Notes: generated by a model from the sequence alone, not told the origin. A stretch of DNA of 23,679 nt from Pseudomonadota bacterium (GCA_016195205.1 JACQAB010000020.1:1-23679), one strand, 5' to 3'; shown: positions 1 through 7,608, counted from the stretch's first letter. Numbers and translations are program-made.

Positions 1-237
1 AACCCGCCCTTTTTCGCCGAAAATCGGGCGCCGCTAACCCCCCGCCGTCTCAAGCAAAACGGCGGATTAATCCCCCCTCAACCTTTCTCCGCTAATTTCA
101 CTCGGGGGAATGCGCAAGTATTTTAACGATTCCTTAAGCATGCCGGCGGCGATGCAGAAATCGCGCCTCCATGAAAAGAGGTTTCATTAAATCAAAAACT
201 TAAAAGCATTTTCCCATGCATTGAGAGTCACACGGCC
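1..237. other. Leader/intergenic region upstream of dotA-like gene
   Basis: No gene can be supported here. A frame open on the + strand from base 1 to about 126 has no recognisable product and could only be the tail of a gene starting outside the window. The stretch holds a perfect 7-bp hairpin (CCGCCGT at 42-48, ACGGCGG at 59-65, 10-nt loop). It then becomes AT-rich from about 115 to 220, which suits a promoter for the downstream gene, but I see no convincing -35/-10 pair. The last bases before the TTG start contain a weak Shine-Dalgarno-like GAGAG around 223-228. Confidence 0.5.
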
Positions 238-3072
238 TTGCTTGGCATACCGGCGTACCTTTCTAATTTTCTGAACCGTTTGCTTCCGCAAACCGGCGGA
301 CGGCCGCGCGCACGCGCCGTGCTTTTTTTGCTACCGATGATTCTGCTAACGCTGTTCTTTGCCGCTGGCTTTGCCGATAACGCTTTTGCAACGGATCCGC
401 CCGTCCTGCCGGATCCACATTGGCGGAGCCCTTATGACGGCACGGTGCCTGATAAAGAACACCCCATTCCCAATCCCAATCTCGATGGCAACGCCACCGG
501 TATTTTCAATCCCGACGGCAACTCGGGCAGCGCCTGGATCCGCTTGCTGCGCGGCAATGGCGGGCCGGCGTTTATCGCCGATCCCGGCGCCGCTTCCAGC
601 ATTGCCGGCGCCCTGCGCATTGCCCTTGGCCTTTACAGCAACGCGCTTTTGATTGTCGCTTCCATTATTCTTCTTTATCACCTGCTGGTGATGGTGACGG
701 AAACCGCCCATCAGGGTATCGTGGGCGGCAAGCGCGCCAACCAGCTTTGGTCGCCCATTCGCCTGGTGATCGCCATCGGGCTTCTGGTGCCGCTGTCCAG
801 CGGGCTTAATTCTTCGCAATACATCGCCCTGGAGGTCATCGAATGGGGCTCGAACATGGCCACCAAGGTGTGGGACTTGTTCCTGCATCATGCGGGCTCG
901 GGCGCAGGCTCGGATCCCACGCCCGACCCACCGGATACCGGCGCCCTGGCGCGTGAGGCCGCCAAGATTGGCGCCTGCAAGGCGCTTATCAATAACTATC
1001 TGGAAAAATCGGGGGGCCAGAAAGGCCGCATCGAAGAAAAGACCTATGGCCCGGCTACGCTTTACGGCAATGAGAAATACGAATCCCTGTGCGGCAGCAT
1101 TATTGTCTTCGCCATGGGTCCAGGCGCCGCGGCGGGCGTAGGCGAGCTTCAGGGCATTATTGAATCCATGGAGCAATACGCGCCCTACTTCATGCAGGGC
1201 AATTCACAATACAGCCAGGATCCCGGCCCCTACCCCGCGATGCCTCTTTCCTTCGCGCTGGGCGCGCTGGAATCAGTGTCGGGCGGCTGGAACAACGCCG
1301 GCGGTTCGGCCGGCGCGGGATGGGTTTCGGCAGGTTCGTGGTTCCTTACCCTGGCCGCGGGCGGATCGAACCGCGTTTCAGGAACCGACACGCTGCCCAT
1401 TGTGATGGGCCCAAAATCGGAACAGATCCGCCCTGAAAAGGTGCAAATAGCTTTCTATAAAATGGCCGAATGGATTGTCAGTAAATATAAATCACATCTT
1501 TCCGGTGGCGGCGCCGACCCCGACATGATCGGCAACACCGTCGCCGGACGCAAATTCGTCGACCTGATGATGCTGTTCCTTGACCAGCTGGGCGTGATTT
1601 CCGGCCTGTGGGCGCCCGGCAGCATCGCCTTCTATATTGATCTGGGGAACAGCCCATTGGCCGAGCTGGTGGATTTGGGCCATCGCATGATCCGCACCGC
1701 GCTGGACTTCGTGGGCGCGGCGGTGGAGCTGGGCGTGAACGAGCCGCAGCACGCCATGTACTCCTCGCAAATCGATTCCAGCGATGGCAGCAAGGCTTTC
1801 GGTCCCAAGGGCGGCATTTTCTTCGCCACCATGGCGGTTCCCATTCTGGCCGCGTGGTCGGCGGCGTTGATCAATATGGGCATGTTGCTGGGCATTTTCA
1901 TGCCGCTGCTGCCGTTCAGCAAATTCGTGCTGTCGGTGATGACCTGGCTGCTTTCGGTGATCGAAACCCTGACCTGCGTGCCGCTGCTGGCCCTAGCCTG
2001 GCTGACGCCCTATGGCGAAGGCTTTGCCGGGCAAAAAGTCGAGCCGGGATACTTTCTGATCATCCATACCTTCTTGCGGCCGGTGGCCACGGTCTTTGGC
2101 ATGATTGCGTCGATTCTGATGTTTGACGTCGCGGCCTATCTGGTCACGACCTTCTATTACGCCATCGCCAGCAATGTGGGCACTTTCAAGGGCGCTATGT
2201 ATGTGGTGTGCAAAATCGCCTTCGGCATGATGTATGTGTCGATCCTTTACATGTGCCTGAACGCGGCGCTGAAGGCCATGGACACCATCGGCCGCCATGC
2301 CGTGACCTGGATGGGCGGCAAGGCGCACGAAGAGAATCTGGGCGATGCCCAGGCCGCGGTGCAGACGGCGCAGATTGGCACGGCCGGTATTGGCCAGGGC
2401 CTGAGCGGCATGGCCTATGCCTCGCTCAGCGCGGGTAAGGAAATGGCCGCCGGCATGCAGCCGCATGGCGGCGGAAAAGGCGGAAAGGGCGGCGGGAAAA
2501 AAGCGGCGCCGAAAGGCATTGGCAACGGTAGCAGAGCCCCGGGTGACAGCACCAACCCCGCGCCCGGACCCGACAATCCCGGCGGCGGTCGCCGTAGCGA
2601 TGCCGGCGATGGTGGTCGACTACCCGCCAGCGCCGTAGCGGATGCTGACCCGTGGAAGGGCGGCGGCGAACATGCACATGGACTTAGCAGTTCGCCATTG
2701 ACTCGCAGCATAGGCGGCGCGCGCCTCACCTTAGCCAGCGCCGATGGCCCAGCAGGTGCCCAATTTAGCCGGAATGGGGACACCATGACAGGCGCGAATG
2801 AGTTCATCAGAACGGTTGGCGAGTCCAACAGCGGGCTAGACGGACAAGTCAGAAGGGCCACTGAACGGGCTGATATGGCGTTGGATCAAAGTAATAACGC
2901 ACTCTCCACCGCGCGCCAGTCAGGCCCGTCAGGTACCTCTGGGCATGATGGGTCGCAAGGACAGCAAGGACAGCAAGGACAGAAAGGGGAGAAAGCACTT
3001 AATCCAAACAGTGGTGCTTCAAACTGGGCAGAGGCTCAAGCCATTTGGAATCCCGGTTCTTCCGATGCATAA
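238..3072 (+). CDS. dotA: DotA/TraY-family type IVB secretion/conjugation inner-membrane protein
   Basis: Polytopic inner-membrane protein of the DotA (Icm/Dot) and TraY (IncI conjugation) family, a component of type IVB secretion systems. Seen: a basic N-terminus and a signal-like hydrophobic stretch (about residues 27-50, ending in AFA); a membrane segment at ~133-154 followed by TETAHQG (154-160); then LWSPIRLVIAIGLLVP (from ~170), which matches the conserved DotA/TraY core; a long loop; and a cluster of hydrophobic segments between ~530 and 700. From ~750 the protein becomes low complexity, with Gly/Lys-rich HGGGKGGKGGGKK and, near the end, a collagen-like Gly-x-y run. The chosen start is TTG at 238; the next candidate is ATG at 337, which would begin directly at the hydrophobic stretch. 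The length of 944 residues is close to Legionella DotA (~1050). No other dot/icm gene is recognised in the window. The family call is good; the tail's function is unknown. Confidence 0.8.
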   Translation: MLGIPAYLSNFLNRLLPQTGGRPRARAVLFLLPMILLTLFFAAGFADNAFATDPPVLPDPHWRSPYDGTVPDKEHPIPNPNLDGNATGIFNPDGNSGSAWIRLLRGNGGPAFIADPGAASSIAGALRIALGLYSNALLIVASIILLYHLLVMVTETAHQGIVGGKRANQLWSPIRLVIAIGLLVPLSSGLNSSQYIALEVIEWGSNMATKVWDLFLHHAGSGAGSDPTPDPPDTGALAREAAKIGACKALINNYLEKSGGQKGRIEEKTYGPATLYGNEKYESLCGSIIVFAMGPGAAAGVGELQGIIESMEQYAPYFMQGNSQYSQDPGPYPAMPLSFALGALESVSGGWNNAGGSAGAGWVSAGSWFLTLAAGGSNRVSGTDTLPIVMGPKSEQIRPEKVQIAFYKMAEWIVSKYKSHLSGGGADPDMIGNTVAGRKFVDLMMLFLDQLGVISGLWAPGSIAFYIDLGNSPLAELVDLGHRMIRTALDFVGAAVELGVNEPQHAMYSSQIDSSDGSKAFGPKGGIFFATMAVPILAAWSAALINMGMLLGIFMPLLPFSKFVLSVMTWLLSVIETLTCVPLLALAWLTPYGEGFAGQKVEPGYFLIIHTFLRPVATVFGMIASILMFDVAAYLVTTFYYAIASNVGTFKGAMYVVCKIAFGMMYVSILYMCLNAALKAMDTIGRHAVTWMGGKAHEENLGDAQAAVQTAQIGTAGIGQGLSGMAYASLSAGKEMAAGMQPHGGGKGGKGGGKKAAPKGIGNGSRAPGDSTNPAPGPDNPGGGRRSDAGDGGRLPASAVADADPWKGGGEHAHGLSSSPLTRSIGGARLTLASADGPAGAQFSRNGDTMTGANEFIRTVGESNSGLDGQVRRATERADMALDQSNNALSTARQSGPSGTSGHDGSQGQQGQQGQKGEKALNPNSGASNWAEAQAIWNPGSSDA
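2956..2982 (+). repeat. Three exact 9-bp tandem repeats encoding a collagen-like run
   Basis: The unit CAAGGACAG occurs three times head to tail inside the 3' end of the dotA-like gene. Translated, it forms part of a Gly-x-y run (G-TS-G-HD-G-SQ-G-QQ-G-QQ-G-QK-G-EK). A 9-bp unit keeps the frame, so copy number can vary without breaking the protein. Confidence 0.85.
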
Positions 3073-3079
3073 TCACCTC

Positions 3080-3107
3080 TTGCTAACTCTTCAACTCAGC
3101 TTATAAG
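3080..3107 (+). promoter_or_regulatory. Possible promoter placed for a leaderless transcript
   Basis: TTGCTA at 3080-3085, a 16-nt spacer and TATAAG at 3102-3107 resemble a sigma-70 promoter (4/6 and 5/6 matches to consensus). The predicted transcription start would fall at about 3114, one base from the ATG at 3115. No Shine-Dalgarno sequence precedes that ATG. This is inference from consensus only. Confidence 0.3.
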
Positions 3108-3114
3108 ATTCATC

Positions 3115-3561
3115 ATGTCCTTCACGCCCTTTAACCCCTTCCAGCCGCCGCCGCCGCAGCGGCCGAATTTTATTCAGCAGCCGCAGCCGCCGCTGGTGGA
3201 TAAAAAAGGCCGGCCCATCGATCCGCGCACGCAAAAGCGGCGCGAGATCATGCGCTTCCTGCTCAACCCCGAACTGGGCTCGGGTCTGGAGGGGCTGCAT
3301 GAAACGCACGGCATGTTCCTGCGCCTGATATGCAACATTTTCCTGCAAACCGGCGTCATCGATGCCGCCTATCCGGGCATTGCCGATCCCAAACAGCTAA
3401 CCCTGCTCAGCTTGTTGCACTATGCCGCCAGCCATCTTGAATTTACGCAGGAAGGCATGCCGCGTGTGCTGATGTTTGGCGCCTTTGTGGCCAGCCTTCT
3501 TGCCATGGTCCTGACGGTGATCTTTTTCATTGTCCATGTTCTAAGCGTCACGAAGATATAA
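3115..3561 (+). CDS. Small membrane protein of unknown function downstream of dotA-like gene
   Basis: I do not recognise this 148-residue protein. It has a Pro/Gln-rich N-terminus (MSFTPFNPFQPPPPQRPNF) and a basic stretch KKGRPIDPRTQKRREIMRF around residues 27-45. A mostly helical middle follows, then one strong hydrophobic segment at about 121-145 (FGAFVASLLAMVLTVIFFIV), so it is probably a C-terminally anchored membrane protein with a cytoplasmic N-terminal part. It starts 42 nt after the dotA-like stop on the same strand, so a role with the secretion apparatus is possible. It does not resemble IcmV, the small membrane protein next to Legionella dotA, as far as I can judge. No ribosome binding site is visible before its ATG. 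Confidence 0.65.
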   Translation: MSFTPFNPFQPPPPQRPNFIQQPQPPLVDKKGRPIDPRTQKRREIMRFLLNPELGSGLEGLHETHGMFLRLICNIFLQTGVIDAAYPGIADPKQLTLLSLLHYAASHLEFTQEGMPRVLMFGAFVASLLAMVLTVIFFIVHVLSVTKI

Positions 3562-3564
3562 AAA

Positions 3565-3709
3565 GGGACTAGAGGCTAGGGACTAGGGGCTAGTTAGGAT
3601 AAATACTGGCGTGATTGGCTTTACATTTAACGTTTTTAATCCTAAACCCTAGTCTCTATTCTCTAGTCCCTAGTCCCTAGCCCCTAGTCCCTAGTCCCTA
3701 GCCCCTAGT
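3565..3709. repeat. Heptad-repeat palindrome 1 (dot region / sucC boundary)
   Basis: The left arm (3565-3599) is five 7-nt units of the type GGGACTA, GAGGCTA, GGGACTA, GGGGCTA, GTTAGGA. The right arm (3640-3709) is ten 7-nt units of the complementary type (TCCTAAA, then mainly CCCTAGT and CCCTAGC). An AT-rich 40-nt spacer separates them. Because the units are near-identical, the arms can pair in several registers. The element ends 13 nt before the sucC start and occupies the place where its ribosome binding site would be. Six consecutive CCC-N4 units (3668-3709) give a G3N4 array on the minus strand. Confidence 0.85.
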
Positions 3710-3722
3710 CCTTCGTTCCCTC

Positions 3723-4907
3723 ATGAACATCCACGAATACCAGGCCAAGGAATTGCTGCGCCGCTATGGCGTGGCCGTGCCGCGCGGCTTTCCCGCTTTC
3801 AACGTCAACGAAGCCATCCATGGGGCCGAGCAGCTGGCTGCCGGGAAAAGCGGTTCGGTCTGGGTGGTGAAGGCGCAAATTCATGCCGGCGGCCGTGGCA
3901 AGGCGGGCGGCGTCAAAGTGGTGAAAAGCATTGAAGAGGTGAAAACCCAGGCCGAGCGGCTTTTGGGCTCCACCCTGGTCACGCATCAAACCGGCCCCAA
4001 GGGCCAGACGGTGCAGCGGCTTTATATCGAAGAAGGCTGCGACATCAAGCGCGAGCTGTACCTTGGCATGCTGGTCGACCGCGCCACCTCGCGCATCACG
4101 GTCATGGCCTCCACCGAAGGCGGCATGGAGATCGAGGAAGTCGCCGCCAAGCATCCTGAAAAAATCCTGAAAACCGCCATTGACCCGGTCACCGGGCTGC
4201 AGCCCTTTCACGCGCGCAAAATCGCTTTCGGCCTTGGGCTTGAAGACGCGCAGGTGAACAATGCGGTGAAATTCCTGGTTGCCATGTATAAGGCCTTTAT
4301 CGAGCTGGACGCCTCGATCGTTGAAATCAACCCGCTGGTGGTTACCGGCGCGGGCGACGTCATCGCCCTGGACGCCAAGATAAACTTCGATGATAACGCC
4401 CTGTTCCGCCAGAAAGACGTGCAGGGCATGCGCGATGAATCCGAGGAAGACCCCGCCGAACGGGAAGCCACCAAGCACGAACTGAACTATGTGAAGCTGG
4501 ATGGCAGCATCGGCTGCATGGTCAACGGCGCGGGCCTGGCCATGGCCACCATGGACATCATCAAGCTATTCGGCGGTGAGCCCGCCAACTTCCTGGATGT
4601 CGGCGGCGGCGCCACCAAGGAACGCGTGACGGCAGCTTTCAAAATCATCCTGTCCGACCCGCATGTGAAGGCCATTCTGGTGAATATTTTCGGTGGCATC
4701 ATGCGTTGCGACATTATCGCCGAGGGCATTATTGCCGCCGCGCGCGAGGTGAAGCTTTCCGTGCCGCTGGTGGTGCGCCTGGAAGGCACCAACGTGGATC
4801 TGGGCAAAAAGATTCTGGCCGAAAGCGGGCTGCCGATCATGTCCGCCGCAACCCTGGCCGAGGCCGCTGAAAAAGCGGTGCGCTCGCTGAAAAAGGTGGC
4901 GGCTTAA
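3723..4907 (+). CDS. sucC: Succinyl-CoA synthetase (ADP-forming) beta subunit
   Basis: Forms succinate and ATP from succinyl-CoA with SucD in the cytoplasmic TCA cycle. The beta subunit carries the ATP-grasp domain. Seen: the family-typical start MNIHEYQAKELL; nucleotide-binding K50 and GGRGKAGG (56-63); the metal-site region VEINPLVV; the Gly-rich stretch GAGLAMATMD; FLDVGGGA; and the C-terminal NIFGGIMRCDIIAEGI that contacts the alpha subunit. At 394 residues it has the usual length and no visible defects. The ATG is fixed by homology, yet the preceding 20 nt (end of the heptad palindrome) contain no Shine-Dalgarno sequence, so initiation is probably SD-independent. sucD follows after 82 nt filled by a second palindrome. 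Confidence 0.97.
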   Translation: MNIHEYQAKELLRRYGVAVPRGFPAFNVNEAIHGAEQLAAGKSGSVWVVKAQIHAGGRGKAGGVKVVKSIEEVKTQAERLLGSTLVTHQTGPKGQTVQRLYIEEGCDIKRELYLGMLVDRATSRITVMASTEGGMEIEEVAAKHPEKILKTAIDPVTGLQPFHARKIAFGLGLEDAQVNNAVKFLVAMYKAFIELDASIVEINPLVVTGAGDVIALDAKINFDDNALFRQKDVQGMRDESEEDPAEREATKHELNYVKLDGSIGCMVNGAGLAMATMDIIKLFGGEPANFLDVGGGATKERVTAAFKIILSDPHVKAILVNIFGGIMRCDIIAEGIIAAAREVKLSVPLVVRLEGTNVDLGKKILAESGLPIMSAATLAEAAEKAVRSLKKVAA

Positions 4908-4910
4908 TTC

Positions 4911-4972
4911 GGGATCCGGGAATCGGGACACGGGATTAAACATCTATTCTCGAGTCCCGAATCCCGGGTCCC
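4911..4972. repeat. Heptad-repeat palindrome 2 (sucC-sucD spacer)
   Basis: The left arm is four 7-nt units, GGGATCC GGGAATC GGGACAC GGGATTA (4911-4938). The right arm carries the complementary units, ending GGGTCCC at 4966-4972. Pairing 4911-4935 with 4948-4972 gives 25 positions: 21 Watson-Crick, 2 G-T, 2 mismatches, with a 12-nt loop. The left arm is also an exact (GGG-N4)4 G-quadruplex motif on the coding strand. The element fills almost the whole sucC-sucD gap. The downstream AGAGGT at 4979-4984 remains free as the sucD ribosome binding site. Confidence 0.9.
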
Positions 4973-4989
4973 TTATACAGAGGTAAAAA

Positions 4990-5868
4990 ATGTCCGTTCT
5001 CGTCAACAAAGACACCAAAGTCATCTGCCAGGGCTTCACCGGCTCGCAGGGCACGTTTCATTCCGAACAGGCCATTGCTTATGGCACCAAAATGGTGGGC
5101 GGCGTAACGCCCGGCAAAGGCGGCGGCATTCATCTGGACCTGCCCATTTTCAATACCGTGGCCGAGGCCGTGCATGAGACCGGCGCTGATGCTTCCGTCA
5201 TCTATGTGCCGCCGCCTTATGCAGCCGACGCGATTCTTGAGGCCGCCGACGCCAAAATCCCCCTGGTGGTCTGCATCACCGAAGGCATTCCGGTGCTCGA
5301 CATGGTGCGCGTGAAGCGCGCCTTGGCCGGCAGCAAAACGCGGCTGATCGGCCCCAACTGCCCGGGCGTGATCACCCCCGGCGAATGCAAGATCGGCATC
5401 ATGCCGGGGCATATTCACAAGCGCGGCGGCATTGGCATCGTCTCGCGTTCCGGCACGCTTACCTATGAAGCCGTGGCGCAAACCACCGCCGCAGGATTAG
5501 GCCAAAGCACCTGCATCGGCATCGGCGGTGACCCGGTGAACGGCACGAACTTCATCGACGCGCTGGAACTGTTTTTGGCCGATCCGGAAACCAAGGGCAT
5601 CATCATGATCGGCGAAATCGGCGGCAGCGCCGAGGAAGAAGCCGCGGCTTTCATCAAGGCCAGCAAGGTCAAGAAGCCTATCGCCGGATTCATCGCCGGC
5701 GTCACGGCCCCGCCCGGACGGCGCATGGGCCATGCCGGCGCCATCATTTCCGGCGGTAAAGGCACCGCCACGGATAAAATGGACGCCATGCGCGCGGCGG
5801 GCTTCCGGGTCACCGACAACCCCTCGCTTCTCGGCCAGACCATGGCCGAAGCGATGAAAGCGGCTTAA
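4990..5868 (+). CDS. sucD: Succinyl-CoA synthetase alpha subunit
   Basis: Partner of SucC; binds CoA and carries the phosphohistidine intermediate. Seen: MSVLVNKDTKVICQGFTGSQG at the N-terminus (CoA-binding Rossmann domain), the conserved GPNCPGVITPGECKIGIMPG, SRSGTLTYEA, GIGGDPVNGTNF, and GRRMGHAGAI with the catalytic histidine at residue 248 (246 in E. coli numbering). At 292 residues it is complete. A clear AGAGGT Shine-Dalgarno lies 5 nt before the ATG. The usual alphaproteobacterial followers sucA/sucB (2-oxoglutarate dehydrogenase) are not here; an unknown gene follows instead. Confidence 0.97.
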   Translation: MSVLVNKDTKVICQGFTGSQGTFHSEQAIAYGTKMVGGVTPGKGGGIHLDLPIFNTVAEAVHETGADASVIYVPPPYAADAILEAADAKIPLVVCITEGIPVLDMVRVKRALAGSKTRLIGPNCPGVITPGECKIGIMPGHIHKRGGIGIVSRSGTLTYEAVAQTTAAGLGQSTCIGIGGDPVNGTNFIDALELFLADPETKGIIMIGEIGGSAEEEAAAFIKASKVKKPIAGFIAGVTAPPGRRMGHAGAIISGGKGTATDKMDAMRAAGFRVTDNPSLLGQTMAEAMKAA

Positions 5869-5901
5869 ATCAAAGCATTCCAACAAATTAACTTTGTTCA
5901 T

Positions 5902-5920
5902 CCGCTGTTTCGCGGGGTTT
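5902..5920 (+). terminator. Weak candidate terminator after sucD
   Basis: CCGC (5902-5905), a 6-nt loop and GCGG (5912-5915), followed by GGTTTTA, looks like a short intrinsic terminator. The stem is only 4 bp and the T-run is short. It is placed 33 nt after the sucD stop. Confidence 0.25.
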
Positions 5921-5983
5921 TATACTTTCGCGTTTTCCGGTTAGAATAGAACCCATATTCGAGCTTTATAAAAGGAAACGGCC

Positions 5984-7012
5984 TTGGCTGCTCCGCAACC
6001 CCGACGCTATTTCGGCCCGAAGGTTTTTGATTTCTGGCCGAAAGATTTTCTGCAAACGCTGCATGGTTGGAGCAAGCCGCCGCTTTCGATTATTTTTATC
6101 TGCCCGCAAGACGTGCAAGCTTGGCCACCGAATGCCAAAGGCCGGGAAAAACTGAACGCTTTTGTCGATGGCGTTACCTCCGACATCATGGCCGCCATGG
6201 GACGGCACGACTGCTTTGTGACCACCGCCGCTGAATTAAGCGGCGCCCTGAATTGGGATAATGAACTTCTAAAAGATTATTTACAGCATCCCCACAGTAC
6301 AGCCTACGACGGCCATTCCACTCGCTATGTCAGAACAAGCGAGCATAAACTTGGCGCGGAAGGACTTTTTGGGGCGGTCATAAAACTTCCCAATATCGAA
6401 GACCCTTATGGGCCTCAGTTTGGCGTTATTTCCGGCATCGATAAAAAACATTTTGTCATGCCCAAAGCCTTAAGCCAGCAGCTTCATTTGCTTGAAGCCG
6501 CGCGCCAAATAGCCCGCCTTGGCCAGCCTGAAGAAAATGTTATCTCCAGGGCAAGCCTTCAACTGCAACGGGAACGAAAAGCCCTGAGATTCATCGAGGC
6601 GCGCCCGGAATTCTTTCCAGACCTCACGCGCGTCAACGCTGCGGCTTACCGGACCTTCCTGCATGTCTTTTCCTATATGACCTATTCAGGCGGCCTGGCG
6701 CTTGAGAGCGGAGAACATGGACTCGAGGAAATTTGCAAGAAAGAATCCCTCTACCTCAAAAACCTTCTTGTTCGCTATGGCGAGGAATATGGGCTGGGAA
6801 CCACTGACATCATCAAGCTGAAGGGTTTCGCCCAAAAGAATCCGGGATCGGTGGCAAGAACGGTAAGACGCCTGCTTTTGGAAATTCCGAAACAGTTAAG
6901 CGGAGATGAAAGACGTTATGTCGAGCTTCTGGCCCATGGTTTTCGGATTTTGACACCCAGCCTGATCGACCTGCCTAAAAGCTTTCCGGCGCCGTTACCG
7001 CTTCTTGGCTAA
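5984..7012 (+). CDS. Hypothetical protein, 342 residues, unknown function
   Basis: I do not recognise a family. The start is TTG at 5984, supported by the AAAGGAAA Shine-Dalgarno-like run at 5970-5977. The protein is soluble in appearance, with no signal peptide or membrane segment. It has a mixed N-terminal part with aromatic residues (RRYFGPKVFDFWPKDF, then LSIIFICPQDVQAW) and a Lys/Arg/Leu-rich helical C-terminal half (about 170-330) with a basic stretch NPGSVARTVRRLLLEIPKQL. It follows sucD by 115 nt on the same strand but has an independent ribosome binding site. Its last 38 nt overlap the 3' end of the convergent GNAT gene, and the overlap leaves no room for a terminator. Confidence 0.7.
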   Translation: MAAPQPRRYFGPKVFDFWPKDFLQTLHGWSKPPLSIIFICPQDVQAWPPNAKGREKLNAFVDGVTSDIMAAMGRHDCFVTTAAELSGALNWDNELLKDYLQHPHSTAYDGHSTRYVRTSEHKLGAEGLFGAVIKLPNIEDPYGPQFGVISGIDKKHFVMPKALSQQLHLLEAARQIARLGQPEENVISRASLQLQRERKALRFIEARPEFFPDLTRVNAAAYRTFLHVFSYMTYSGGLALESGEHGLEEICKKESLYLKNLLVRYGEEYGLGTTDIIKLKGFAQKNPGSVARTVRRLLLEIPKQLSGDERRYVELLAHGFRILTPSLIDLPKSFPAPLPLLG

Positions 7013-7607
7013 CCTTCTCAAACAACACATGATCCTGCCACTGGCTGTTGATTTTCATATAGCGCTTGGCCAGGCCGATTTCCTGCATGCCAATGGCGCG
7101 CAGCAATTTGATGCTTGGCTTGTTTTCAGGCATGCAGGTGGCTTCCAGCCGGTGCAGCTTCAATTCGCGGAAGGCAAATTCAGCGATCATCGCCGCCGCG
7201 TCCTTCATGAAACCGCGCCCGGCATAGGGCGCGCCGATCCAATACCCCAGCGTGCCGCTTTGCGTGGCCTCGCGCTTGATGTCGGTGACGGTGATGCCAC
7301 CCAGCAAGGCGTTTTCGTGCGGCTTGGAACAGATGACGAAAGCGTATTCGCGGTCCTGCACCCAGCGGCGCACCAGGCGGCGCCAATAGCTCATGTAATA
7401 ATCGCGCGTCAGGGCGTTTTTGGGCCAGTCGGGCTCCCACGGCTGAAGAAAAGGCGCGCTGAGTGAGCGCAGGCGCACCCAATCCTGCCAGTCTTCCACG
7501 CGCGGGGCGCGCAGCATCACGCGCTCGCCCACCAGCATTACGCCCGGAGAGGCGCGGCTTTGCCGCTGTTTTTCGCGTGCGACGAGGGCAAGAAGAGCCT
7601 GGAACAT
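6975..7607 (-). CDS. GNAT-family N-acetyltransferase (RimJ/RimL-like)
   Basis: Predicted acetyl-CoA-dependent N-acetyltransferase of the RimJ/RimL type, which modifies N-terminal amines of proteins or small amines; the substrate is unknown. Seen: ERVMLRAPRVEDWQDWVRLR at the N-terminus, a central GGITVTDI strand, the acetyl-CoA-binding motif YAGRGFMKDA, then KLHRLEATCMPENKPSIKLL and IGMQEIGLAKRYMKI, all in family order. I chose ATG at 7607, giving 210 residues and starting one base after the M16 peptidase TGA, which implies translational coupling. A longer in-frame start at 7670 lies inside the peptidase gene and adds no family sequence. It is the last gene of the cox-thrC unit, and its 3' end overlaps the unknown + strand gene. 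Confidence 0.88.
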   Translation of the reverse strand: MFQALLALVAREKQRQSRASPGVMLVGERVMLRAPRVEDWQDWVRLRSLSAPFLQPWEPDWPKNALTRDYYMSYWRRLVRRWVQDREYAFVICSKPHENALLGGITVTDIKREATQSGTLGYWIGAPYAGRGFMKDAAAMIAEFAFRELKLHRLEATCMPENKPSIKLLRAIGMQEIGLAKRYMKINSQWQDHVLFEKVSQEAVTAPESF

Positions 7608-7608
7608 G

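Noticed and set aside
42..65. Intrinsic terminator at the left edge
   Set aside because: The 7-bp stem is perfect but no T-run follows on either strand, and no upstream gene is visible.
1..126. Tail of an upstream + strand gene
   Set aside because: The frame is open only for 41 codons, is rich in Pro/Arg and shows no recognisable end of a family.
3115..3561. IcmV (the small membrane protein next to dotA in Legionella)
   Set aside because: Similar size, but the layout (Pro-rich N-terminus, single C-terminal helix) and sequence do not match what I know of IcmV.
3565..3709. CRISPR-like array
   Set aside because: The units are contiguous 7-mers with no spacers, and the two arms are inverted copies; there is no cas gene nearby.
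3705..4478. 257-residue open frame on the minus strand
   Set aside because: Antisense to sucC, which is unambiguous.
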